Assembly: GCF_024171695.1 (NCBI RefSeq)
Contig: NZ_JAMTCF010000036.1
Location: forward strand, 1-47,733
DNA from: Actinosynnema pretiosum
GTDB taxonomy: Bacteria; Actinomycetota; Actinomycetes; Mycobacteriales; Pseudonocardiaceae
DNA length: 47,733 nt
Reading direction: 5' to 3'
The number at the start of each line of letters is the position of its first letter. The first letter of the stretch is position 1. A program made the position numbers and the translations under genes. Shown here piece by piece: positions 40,877 to 47,733 of the stretch. The notes under the pieces are model-generated. The model was not told where the DNA came from and ran no database searches. It saw only the letters and a program-made list of their open reading frames with translations.

Positions 40877-41809
40877 GTGCCGACCACCGCACCCACGTCA
40901 CCGCCGACCGCCGCCGACCACGCCACCAGGCGCAGGCGGCGGTCCCGGCGCGCCGCGCTCGTCGGCTGGAGCTTCATCCTGCCGAACTTCCTGGGCTTCG
41001 CCCTGTTCACCCTCGTCCCGGTGCTCGCCGCCGCCGTGCTCGCGTTCGCCGAGTGGGACTCCTACAACCCGCCGCGCTGGGTCGGCCTGGACAACTTCAG
41101 CCGGATGCTGGCCGACCAGAACGTCCGGGTGGCGCTGACCAACACCCTGTACTACGCGGCGGGCCACATCCCGCTCACCCTCGTCGCCGCGCTCGGCCTG
41201 GCGCTGGTGCTCAACCGGCGGATGCGCGGCGTCGCCTTCTTCCGCACCGCCGCGTTCTTCCCGTACGTGACCTCGCTCGTCGCGGTCGCCGTGGTGTGGA
41301 ACGCCCTGTTCGACCCGAACTCCGGCCCGGTCAACCAGTTCCTCGGCGCGCTCGGCGTCACCGACCCGCCCGGCTGGACCACCAGCACCACGTGGTCCAT
41401 GCCCGCCGTGATCCTCACCAGCGTGTGGCGGGACATGGGCTACTACATGGTGCTCTACCTGGCGGGCCTGCAGGCGATCCCCGCCGAGTACCACGAGGCG
41501 GCGCGGGTCGACGGCGCGAACCGCTGGCAGCGCTTCGTCCACGTGACCCTGCCCTGCCTGCGCCCCACCACGTTCTTCGTGCTGGTCATGCTGACCATCC
41601 AGAGCTTCAAGGTGCTCGACCTGATCGTGGTGATGACCGACGGCGGTCCCGGCCGCAGCACCCTCGTGCTGGCGCAGCTGGTCTACCGGGTCGGCATCCG
41701 GGAGGGCGAGTTCGGCTACTCGTCGGCGATCTCCCTGCTGCTGTTCGCGCTCGTCCTCGTCGTCACCGCCGCCCAGTTCCGCCTGAACCAGCGGAGGCAC
41801 ACCCCGTGA
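40877..41809 (+). CDS. ABC sugar transporter permease 1 (UgpA/MalF type)
   Basis: Product is 310 aa, with six transmembrane helices after a cytoplasmic Arg-rich N-terminus. The ATPase-docking EAA loop is EYHEAARVDGANRWQRFVHV followed by TLPCLRP. GTG 40877 begins 4 bp after the binding-protein stop; an earlier in-frame start would overlap that gene. The stop overlaps permease 2 (GTGA). Confidence 0.93.
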   Translation: MPTTAPTSPPTAADHATRRRRRSRRAALVGWSFILPNFLGFALFTLVPVLAAAVLAFAEWDSYNPPRWVGLDNFSRMLADQNVRVALTNTLYYAAGHIPLTLVAALGLALVLNRRMRGVAFFRTAAFFPYVTSLVAVAVVWNALFDPNSGPVNQFLGALGVTDPPGWTTSTTWSMPAVILTSVWRDMGYYMVLYLAGLQAIPAEYHEAARVDGANRWQRFVHVTLPCLRPTTFFVLVMLTIQSFKVLDLIVVMTDGGPGRSTLVLAQLVYRVGIREGEFGYSSAISLLLFALVLVVTAAQFRLNQRRHTP

Positions 41810-42678
41810 CCGCCCTGCGCGAAGCCCCGCTCGACACCGCCCCGCCAGTCCCCCAGCGCACCGACGGGTGGCGCGCGATCCTGGGCTACGCCGCCATGAC
41901 CGCGGTCGCCGCCCTGGTGCTGATCCCGTTCGCCTGGATGGTGTCCTCGTCCCTCAAGCGCGACAACGAGGTGTTCAGCACCCCGATCCGCTGGATACCG
42001 GAGGAGCTGCGCTGGTCGAACTTCGCCGAGATCTGGGACCGCGTGCCGTTCCTGGCCTACCTGGGCAACTCCGCGCTGCTCGCCGTCGCGATCACCGCGC
42101 TCCAGGTGCTCACCGGCAGCTTCGCCGCCTACGGCTTCGCCAAGGTCCGCTTCCCCGGCCGCGACGCCCTGTTCCTGGCCTACCTGGCGACGATCGCCGT
42201 GCCGTGGCAGGCGTACATGGTGCCGCAGTACATCATGATGCAGAAGGCCGGGCTGACGAACACCCTGTGGTCGATCGTGCTGCTCCAGGCGTTCGGCGCG
42301 TTCGGCGTCTTCCTGATGCGCCAGTACTACCTGACGATCCCGGACGAGCTGTGCGAGGCCGCCCGCATCGACGGCCTGAGCGAGTACGGCATCTACCGCC
42401 GGATCGTGCTGCCGCTGTCCAAGCCGGCGCTGGCGAGCCTGGCCCTGCTGACGTTCGTGAACACCTGGAACGACTACATGGGCCCGTTCATCTACCTGAC
42501 CAGCAACGAGCTGTGGACCGTCCAACTGGGACTGAGGTCGTTCGTCGGCCAGTTCGAGGCCGAGTACGCCATGATCATGACCGGCGCGGTGCTGTCCGTG
42601 CTCCCGGTGACGGCGGTGTTCCTGCTGGGCCAGCGGTACTTCATCGAGGGCGTGGCGACCACCGGCCTGAAGGGCTAG
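41806..42678 (+). CDS. ABC sugar transporter permease 2 (UgpE/MalG type)
   Basis: Product is 290 aa, with six transmembrane helices. EAA loop: LCEAARIDGLSEYGIYRRIV followed by LPLSKP. The N-terminal PFAWMVSSSLKRDNEVF pattern is typical of the second permease of CUT1 importers. No ATPase gene follows; a shared MsiK-type ATPase elsewhere in the genome probably powers the importer. Confidence 0.93.
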   Translation: MTALREAPLDTAPPVPQRTDGWRAILGYAAMTAVAALVLIPFAWMVSSSLKRDNEVFSTPIRWIPEELRWSNFAEIWDRVPFLAYLGNSALLAVAITALQVLTGSFAAYGFAKVRFPGRDALFLAYLATIAVPWQAYMVPQYIMMQKAGLTNTLWSIVLLQAFGAFGVFLMRQYYLTIPDELCEAARIDGLSEYGIYRRIVLPLSKPALASLALLTFVNTWNDYMGPFIYLTSNELWTVQLGLRSFVGQFEAEYAMIMTGAVLSVLPVTAVFLLGQRYFIEGVATTGLKG

Positions 42679-42684
42679 ACCACG

Positions 42685-43353
42685 ATGCTGACCCGCGTGA
42701 CGCAGCAGTCCTGGGAGCGCCTGTTCACCCTGGTGTGGGCCGCCCTGCTGGTGAACCTCAACCTGACCGCCGCCCTGTCCCCGTTCCTGCTAGCCCTGGC
42801 CCTGGTAGCGGATCCCCTGGGTTCGTGGCCGTTCTTCCTCCTCCTGTCCGCGCTGTGCGGCCCGGCCCTGACCGCCGCTTTCTCCTGCTTCGCCGATCCG
42901 GACGCCACGTCGACCCGCCGGTTCTGGTCGACGTGGCGCCGGACCGCCGTCAGCGCGACGACGACCTGGCTGACCGCCGCCGCGCTGGTGACGATCCTGT
43001 TCCTGGACGCCAGGTTCCTCCTGGACACCCGCTGGGGCCCGGCGCTGGCCCTGTTCTTCGCCAGCGCCACCACCCTGGTCACCGCCACCGCTTTGGGCGT
43101 GCTGACCGGCCTGGCCGCCGGACCCACCACCCCGCGCCACCTGCTCCGCCCGTGCCTGGTGGGCGCGGCGAGGCGCTGGTGGCTGAGCCTGGCCAGCACC
43201 ACGATCCTGCTGACGGCGGCGGTCTTCGCGCTGGCCGCCCCGCTCCCCGCCCTGCTCCTGGCGGCGTCCCCGCTCCTCTACGCGGTGTGGACGCAGTCCA
43301 GGATGAGCGCGCTCACCGCTGCCCACCCGACACCAGCAGCACGTCACCGGTGA
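42685..43353 (+). CDS. YesL-like (DUF624) membrane protein
   Basis: Product is 222 aa with five or six hydrophobic segments. The opening FTLVWAALLVNLNLTAALSP and the following FFLLLSALCGPALTAAFSC resemble YesL/DUF624 proteins commonly linked to CUT1 sugar importers. It starts 6 bp after the permease stop, so it belongs to the operon. Its end overlaps the convergent SDR gene by 41 bp. Role uncertain. Confidence 0.8.
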   Translation: MLTRVTQQSWERLFTLVWAALLVNLNLTAALSPFLLALALVADPLGSWPFFLLLSALCGPALTAAFSCFADPDATSTRRFWSTWRRTAVSATTTWLTAAALVTILFLDARFLLDTRWGPALALFFASATTLVTATALGVLTGLAAGPTTPRHLLRPCLVGAARRWWLSLASTTILLTAAVFALAAPLPALLLAASPLLYAVWTQSRMSALTAAHPTPAARHR

Positions 43354-44095
43354 TCCACCGGGCCTCGTCGGACACCAGGAACGCCACGACGGGCGCGTAG
43401 TCGTCCGGAACCCCGATGCGCCCCAACGGGTTCTGCGCGGCGGTCGCGACGGCCTGCTCCGACCCGACGAACCCGAGCGCGCGCGTCCCGTCGGTGTCGG
43501 AGGCGCCGGGCGCGATCCCGAGCACCCGGATGCCACGCGGCCCCAACTCCTTGGCGGACACCACGGTGAACGCCTCCAGCGCACTCTTGGTGGCCACGTA
43601 CACCGAGGCGTGCGGCGGGAGCCCGGTGGTGCCCGCCGTGGACACGTTCACGATGACTCCACCCGCCAGGTCCGGCTGAGCGGCGAACGCCTGCGTGGTC
43701 AGCACCGGCCCGAGGAAGTTGATGTCCACCTGCCGCCGGAAGTCCGCCACCCCCACGGACCCGACGGGCCCGAACACCACCACACCAGCGTTGTTGACCA
43801 GCACGTCGACCACCCCGAACTCCGCACGCGCAGCCGAGAACAACTCCACGACCTGCTCGGGATCGGCGACATCGGCCCTGACCGCGATCGCCCGCCCACC
43901 CTCGGCGCGGATGCCCGCGACGACGTCGTCCGCAGCCCCACGATCGGTGGCGTAGTCGACAACGACGTTCGCCCCCTCTGCGCCCAACCGCCGCGCGATC
44001 CCCGCCCCGATCCCCTTGCCAGCCCCCGTGACGACGGCGGTCCGCCCACTGAGCCTGCTGCTGCTGTTGTTGCTATTGCTACTGTTGTCGGACAT
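43313..44095 (-). CDS. SDR-family oxidoreductase (3-oxoacyl-ACP reductase-like)
   Basis: Product is 260 aa, a classical SDR. The cofactor motif is TGAGKGIG (23-30), followed by NNAG, the catalytic Ser in VSTAGTTG and YVATK. The N-terminus is a Ser/Asn run (NSSNSNNSSS) encoded by a trinucleotide-like repeat, of uncertain purpose. GGGGAGCGGGG precedes ATG 44095. On the minus strand a -10-like TAGCGT lies at 44149-44144. It is downstream of the HxlR regulator on the same strand and is probably its target. Confidence 0.9.
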   Translation of the reverse strand: MSDNSSNSNNSSSRLSGRTAVVTGAGKGIGAGIARRLGAEGANVVVDYATDRGAADDVVAGIRAEGGRAIAVRADVADPEQVVELFSAARAEFGVVDVLVNNAGVVVFGPVGSVGVADFRRQVDINFLGPVLTTQAFAAQPDLAGGVIVNVSTAGTTGLPPHASVYVATKSALEAFTVVSAKELGPRGIRVLGIAPGASDTDGTRALGFVGSEQAVATAAQNPLGRIGVPDDYAPVVAFLVSDEARWITGDVLLVSGGQR

Positions 44096-44193
44096 CGTCC
44101 CCGCTCCCCACGCCGTTCCCCGGCCATCTGCCGGGCAGCGGGGACGCTAAGCGCGACCGGGAGCACCGGGAAGACAGCACTTTCCCGCAACCT

Positions 44194-44211
44194 GGTCACC
44201 GCGCGGTGACC
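44194..44211. promoter_or_regulatory. 18-bp perfect palindrome between HxlR and SDR genes
   Basis: GGTCACCGCGCGGTGACC is self-complementary. It lies 7 bp past the HxlR stop and ~45 bp upstream of the SDR gene's likely -10 element. It could be an operator for the HxlR protein or part of a terminator; the flanking CCTGG and CCAGG extend the symmetry. Confidence 0.55.
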
Positions 44212-44218
44212 GTCCAGG

Positions 44219-44698
44219 TCAGGACGCCGCGGCGACCGAGGACGCGGCGGACCCCACACCCGGCGCGCCCGGTTCGGCGAGCAGCTCGGCGGTGTGCGCC
44301 CCGAACCAGCTCAGCAACCCGGTCAACGGCACCGACAGGCTCTCCCCGAGCGGCGTAAGGCTGTAGGTGACCTGCGGCGGCACCGTCGGCTCGACCTCCC
44401 GGTGCACCAGGTTGGCGCGCACGAGCGCCTTGAGGTGCTGCGAGAGCATCTTCTGACTGATCCCCTCGACCCGACCCCTGAGCCGCGAGAACCGGTGCGG
44501 CCCGTGGATCAGCGCCGCGATGATCAACATCCCCCACCGCGTGGTGACCTGCTCCAGAACCGGCCGACTGGCGCACCCGGCCCCGACCCCACCGGCTTCG
44601 AGCACCCGCCCCGCGCACCCGGCCCCACCACCGGCCTCCAGCAACCTGCCCGCGCTCGCGAGCACAGCGGACCGCCCACCGTCGTCTTCGCCGTCCAT
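44219..44698 (-). CDS. HxlR-type winged-helix transcriptional regulator
   Basis: Product is 159 aa. The HxlR core is clear: RWGMLIIAALIHGPHRFSRL, then GISQKMLSQHLKALVRANLV and a beta-wing VTYSLTPLGESL. The N-terminal ~45 residues are Gly/Ala/Cys-rich and include three cysteines (AGCAGR, GAGCAS), which might sense redox state. ATG 44698 lies 7 nt after TAGACT (44711-44706), so the mRNA is probably leaderless. Confidence 0.87.
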   Translation of the reverse strand: MDGEDDGGRSAVLASAGRLLEAGGGAGCAGRVLEAGGVGAGCASRPVLEQVTTRWGMLIIAALIHGPHRFSRLRGRVEGISQKMLSQHLKALVRANLVHREVEPTVPPQVTYSLTPLGESLSVPLTGLLSWFGAHTAELLAEPGAPGVGSAASSVAAAS

Positions 44699-44705
44699 GG
44701 CGGGC

Positions 44706-44756
44706 AGTCTACGGCGGGCAACCCGACAGCACTCGAAGTCCGCGTGAACGGGTTGC
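44706..44756. promoter_or_regulatory. HxlR promoter and inverted repeat
   Basis: On the minus strand TAGACT (44711-44706) is a good -10 element. Upstream, GCAACCCG (44718-44725) and CGGGTTGC (44749-44756) form a perfect 8-bp inverted repeat with a 23-bp spacer. It could be a self-regulation site. Confidence 0.45.
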
Positions 44757-44779
44757 ACTCAGGAAAAACACGATGAAGC

Positions 44780-44813
44780 GCTCTGCGACGAAACAGGCGG
44801 TCCGCCGCAGAGC
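44780..44813 (-). terminator. Possible terminator of the Rhs/small membrane gene pair
   Basis: An inverted repeat (GCTCTGCG at 44780-44787, CGCAGAGC at 44806-44813) encloses an inner GGCGG/CCGCC hairpin. On the minus strand GTGTTTTTCC follows after ~10 nt. It lies ~20 bp past the small membrane gene's stop. Confidence 0.4.
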
Positions 44814-44832
44814 AGCAAAATTGCCGTTCACT

Positions 44833-45030
44833 TCACCTTCGATTCTTCGAAAACACGCCCGAACGGAGCGTCAGAGGAACCGCGACGAGAACCAGGACAG
44901 CTCCCGGAAGGTAACGCGTCCACCACACACCAGTAGCCTTCTCAAGTAAAGCGCCAGCGACACCCGCAGCCACAGCAGCAACAACCAAACCTGCGACCAC
45001 CACCCCGCGCCTACTTCTCTCTTGACTCAT
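44833..45030 (-). CDS. Small two-TM membrane protein, candidate immunity protein
   Basis: Product is 65 aa. Two hydrophobic helices (VVVAGLVVAAVAAGVAGALL; YLPGAVLVLVAVPLTL) separated by a short loop KATGVWWTR, with charged ends. ATG 45030 has GAGGGGAAG immediately upstream and lies 13 bp after the Rhs stop. Its base composition is visibly less GC-rich than upstream genes, like the Rhs tip. Position and size fit an immunity protein against a membrane-acting Rhs tip; that function is inference. Confidence 0.7.
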   Translation of the reverse strand: MSQERSRRGVVVAGLVVAAVAAGVAGALLEKATGVWWTRYLPGAVLVLVAVPLTLRSGVFSKNRR

Positions 45031-45043
45031 CTTCCCCTCGCCA

Positions 45044-47733
45044 CTAATTGATAAAATTGCTGGTCAAAACGTAACTCACACCCACAACGGCAAAAAGTGA
45101 ACCACCTATCGCGGTGCCCACACCAGCGCCTGCCGCGCAACCCACAGGCCCAAAAACGCACCCAAGCACACCAGCACCCGCACCAAGAGCTCCACCCACT
45201 CCAGCAAAAGAAGCCACTGTACTCAAGTCTTGAAGAAAGTCGGATTCGCCATACGCTCCCGTGGGATCGCTGCGGTTGATCGGGTCGCCCTGGGAGTAGT
45301 TGTACGGGTTCTCCTCCTGCCCGGTCGGGTCGGTCGACCTGAACCTCGCGAACGCGCTGTCGTACACCCGGTAGCCCAGCAGGTAGTGCCCCCGCTGCAA
45401 CTGGTAGGCGCCCAGGTAGCGGAATGGGTTGGCCTTGGCCGCAGCCCCGGTGGCCGTGACCGCGCCGTACGGGGCGTAGCTGTACTCGGCGGCGATCAGG
45501 CCGTTCCCGTCAACGAGGGCCAGAACGCTGCCCTGGTAGTCGGTCACCGCCCCGTGGCGCGCGCCCGAACCGTCCTTCACCCCGACCAGCAAACCATTGG
45601 TGTCACGGGTGAATCCCGAGCGCACGCCGTTGTCCACGAACTCTGATACCCCGAGCGCGGTGCGCGTGAACACGTGCGTGACCCGACTGCCACCGGTCGG
45701 GGTCTCGGTGATCTGGTTCGGTTGGGTCTGGTCGGCGGTGTCGTAGGCGAACTCCATCACCCGCGCGCCCTCGTAGTCCCCGGTGCGCACCTGGTTGCTG
45801 GGGCTGTGGGTGAAGCTCGTCGCCGGGCTCGACGTGGACTTGTAGTTGCCCGCCCCGTCGAAGGACACCGCCATGTCGTTGATCTTCGTGTACTGGTCGG
45901 CGGCGTTGACCTCATAACTGCGCCCCTCACCGGAGAGCAGGTTGGAGGCGTTGTCCAGCCGGTAGGTCCCGGCACCGGCCGAGGTCAGCCTGCCCAGCGC
46001 GTCGTAGCCGTAGTCCGTCGTGACGCCCTTGACGGTCTTGGACTGGACCCGGTCGGTGTCACCGCCGTCGGGCCGGGTGAACCGGTAGGAGGCCGCGAGC
46101 AGCTCCCGGTCGCCGTTGACCACGGTGATCGAGGTCTGCCTGCCCGAGTCGTCGTACCCGGTGCGCTGCGTGGCGCCACCGGGGAAGTCCGTGCTGGTGC
46201 GCCGATCCGCGTCGTCGTAGCCGAACCCGGTGGTCCCGCCGTGCGCGTCGGCCAGCGAGGTCAACCGGTCCGCCGCGTCGTAGGCGTACGTGGCCGTCCC
46301 GCTCGGCGTGGTCAACGTCCTGAGGTTGCCCACCTTGTCGTAGGTGTACGAGACGACCTCACTGCCGCGCGTGACGCGGGCGAGCTGGTTGCGCGCGTCG
46401 TAGGCCAGAACCCGCGACACACCGGGCACCTGCGTACCGGTGAGGTTGCCGTTGACGTCATAGCTATTGGCCTGCAACACCTCCACGCCGCGCTTGACCG
46501 ACACCACCCGGTCGAGCCGGTCGTAGCCGTACTCCAGCTTGACGCCGTTGCCGTCGGTGACGCCGGTCAACCGCGACAGCGAGTCATAGGTGTAGGAACT
46601 GGCTCCGGCGGGAGCGGGTGGGGCGACGGCGGTGAGGTTGCCGCGCGTGTCGTAGGAGTAGTTGGTGACCGCGCCCTTGCCGTCGGTCCGGGTCTTCACG
46701 AGACCGCGGGCGAAGTAGGAGTAGGTCTCGATGTCGGCGTTCAGCCCGGTGGACCGCGCCTTGGTCAGGTTGCCGTTGGCGTCGTACTCGCGGGTGACCT
46801 GGTTCCCCGACCCGTCGGTGACCTGCGTGGGCAGGTGCGGGTGAGCGGAGTCGGTGTACCCCACCACGTTCTCCGCGCCGGTCGGCAGCTTGGTGCCGAT
46901 CATGTTGTTCAGCGAGTCGTACTCGCGGGTGGTGGAGTGCGACAGCGAGTTCGTGGTGGTGTTGACGTCGCTGGCCGCGGTCCAGGTCTGCGACTGGACG
47001 TGCCCGAGCGCGTCGGTCGCCTTGGTCTGCCTGCCCTTGTCGTCGAACTCGTGGGTGGCGGCATGGCCGTTGGCGTCCGTGACGCGGTTGTCGGCGTAGG
47101 TGCTGGTGGCTCCGCCCGGCTTGGTCAGCGCCGTCAACCTCCGCGCCGAGTCGTACTCCAGGCTGTAGGTGTTGCCACGCGGATCGGTGATCGCGCCGGG
47201 CAGCTTCCAGTCCGCGGCGTCGCGGATGTAGGAGACCTTGGTCCGCTCCCCCGCGCGGTCGGTGAACTCGCGGATGGAACCGCCGTCGTAGGCGTAGTCC
47301 CCGTACGTCTCACCCGCCGGATCGGTAATGGACCGGGGAAGCCCGTCGGCGTCGTGGGCGAAGGTCGTCACGCGCGTCTGCGAGTCGGTCACGGACGAGA
47401 CGTGTCCCTCGGGGGCGTAGCCCATGGTCAAGGCGTTGCCGTTGCGGTCGGACTGCGACACCAGCCAGCCCGATCCGGTGAACAGCCAACGCTCACCGGA
47501 GGAGTCGAAGGTGACGACGTAGCCGCCCTCGGGCGTCCTGGTCAGCTTGGTGTGGAGGCGCTCGGCGGGCGCGAAGGAGCCGTCGGCGTTCTTGTCGAAC
47601 CACACGCACTCACCACTGGGCCCGTACAGCAGCGCGCCCGTGTCGTACTGGCGCAGCCCGATCCGGTCGTAGCCCCGCTCCCAACTCCCGTACCCCTCCT
47701 GGGTGTTGAGGAACCAGTTCACCGACAGGTGCA
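45044..47733 (-). CDS. Rhs/YD-repeat protein, C-terminal part (partial)
   Basis: At least 896 codons; the frame runs off the right end of the window, so the N-terminus is missing. Many YD repeats (YDALGRLT, YDTRGNLT, YDRLDRVV) form the Rhs shell. The conserved core end is RVYDSAFARFRSTDPTGQEE, NPYNYSQGDPINRSDPTG. A short variable tip (~70 aa after that) is hydrophobic and Gly-rich (VGGALGAGAGVLGCV; GVGTAIGGSLFAVVG), and its DNA is visibly less GC-rich, a mark of tip exchange. Rhs proteins deliver C-terminal toxins; here the tip could insert into membranes. Product is probably secreted or delivered by another system. Confidence 0.9.
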   Translation of the reverse strand, partial: HLSVNWFLNTQEGYGSWERGYDRIGLRQYDTGALLYGPSGECVWFDKNADGSFAPAERLHTKLTRTPEGGYVVTFDSSGERWLFTGSGWLVSQSDRNGNALTMGYAPEGHVSSVTDSQTRVTTFAHDADGLPRSITDPAGETYGDYAYDGGSIREFTDRAGERTKVSYIRDAADWKLPGAITDPRGNTYSLEYDSARRLTALTKPGGATSTYADNRVTDANGHAATHEFDDKGRQTKATDALGHVQSQTWTAASDVNTTTNSLSHSTTREYDSLNNMIGTKLPTGAENVVGYTDSAHPHLPTQVTDGSGNQVTREYDANGNLTKARSTGLNADIETYSYFARGLVKTRTDGKGAVTNYSYDTRGNLTAVAPPAPAGASSYTYDSLSRLTGVTDGNGVKLEYGYDRLDRVVSVKRGVEVLQANSYDVNGNLTGTQVPGVSRVLAYDARNQLARVTRGSEVVSYTYDKVGNLRTLTTPSGTATYAYDAADRLTSLADAHGGTTGFGYDDADRRTSTDFPGGATQRTGYDDSGRQTSITVVNGDRELLAASYRFTRPDGGDTDRVQSKTVKGVTTDYGYDALGRLTSAGAGTYRLDNASNLLSGEGRSYEVNAADQYTKINDMAVSFDGAGNYKSTSSPATSFTHSPSNQVRTGDYEGARVMEFAYDTADQTQPNQITETPTGGSRVTHVFTRTALGVSEFVDNGVRSGFTRDTNGLLVGVKDGSGARHGAVTDYQGSVLALVDGNGLIAAEYSYAPYGAVTATGAAAKANPFRYLGAYQLQRGHYLLGYRVYDSAFARFRSTDPTGQEENPYNYSQGDPINRSDPTGAYGESDFLQDLSTVASFAGVGGALGAGAGVLGCVFGPVGCAAGAGVGTAIGGSLFAVVGVSYVLTSNFIN

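Noticed and set aside
1..47733. tRNA, rRNA, CRISPR array or riboswitch
   Set aside because: No cloverleaf, rRNA-like stretch or regularly spaced identical repeat with unique spacers was recognised; the tandem repeats at 3852 and 7082 lack spacers.

Overview
The window is very high-GC actinobacterial DNA: third codon positions are almost all G or C, GTG starts are common, and adjacent genes repeatedly share GTGA or ATGA stop/start overlaps. Gene content (BTAD/SARP regulators, a zinc-ribbon/glycan-binding membrane protein, a YD-repeat Rhs protein) suggests a filamentous actinomycete, perhaps a Pseudonocardiaceae member such as Actinosynnema or Saccharothrix. The genus is inference.

About 4.1-31.9 kb is a contractile injection system (CIS, phage-tail-like) locus of the Streptomyces/eCIS type. 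A minus-strand operon runs right to left: sheath (19321-17792), inner tube A, tail-assembly chaperone-like protein, a 52-aa DUF6760-like protein, a 973-aa disordered VQR-repeat protein, tube B, LysM hub protein, VgrG-like spike, PAAR tip, gp25, baseplate J-like wedge, tail protein I-like, a zinc-ribbon/TM/glycan-binding membrane protein, a catalytically degenerate nucleotide-sugar epimerase, a LuxR-type regulator and a small coupled ORF. A second minus-strand block (29384-22716) holds a paralogous LuxR regulator, a secreted TolB-like/DUF11 protein, the DUF4255 (Pvc16-like) cap protein and the AAA+ ATPase (Pvc15-like). Between the blocks, on the plus strand, sits a 1017-aa lower-GC putative cargo gene: a DUF4157 domain with HETGH followed by a zinc deaminase signature (HAE ... 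PCxxC) and eukaryote-like acidic and basic tracts. It is the most interesting item in the window. An Ig-like single-pass membrane protein diverges from the second LuxR gene, and two coupled small genes of unknown function close the locus. BTAD/AAA regulators flank the locus at both ends (405-3845 and 32077-34065), so both regulator types occur as outer pairs. I see no tail-fibre gene and no conventional helical tape-measure gene.

The right part is ordinary metabolism followed by a second toxin system. A flippase-like membrane protein (34073-34990) precedes a sugar-oligomer utilisation module (35329-43353): DeoR/LacI-hybrid repressor, divergent 2-hydroxyacid dehydrogenase, DUF2264 glycan hydrolase-like protein, lipoprotein sugar-binding protein, two ABC permeases and a YesL-like membrane protein. 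The ABC ATPase is not encoded here. An HxlR-type regulator and an SDR oxidoreductase follow. The window ends inside an Rhs/YD-repeat protein whose short, glycine-zipper-like C-terminal tip and adjacent two-TM gene look like a toxin/immunity pair.

Working model: the LuxR and BTAD regulators control assembly of a contractile particle from the two structural operons. The membrane proteins (zinc-ribbon/glycan-binding, Ig-like, TolB-like) may connect a cytoplasmic particle to the envelope, and the DUF4157-deaminase protein is the likely payload.
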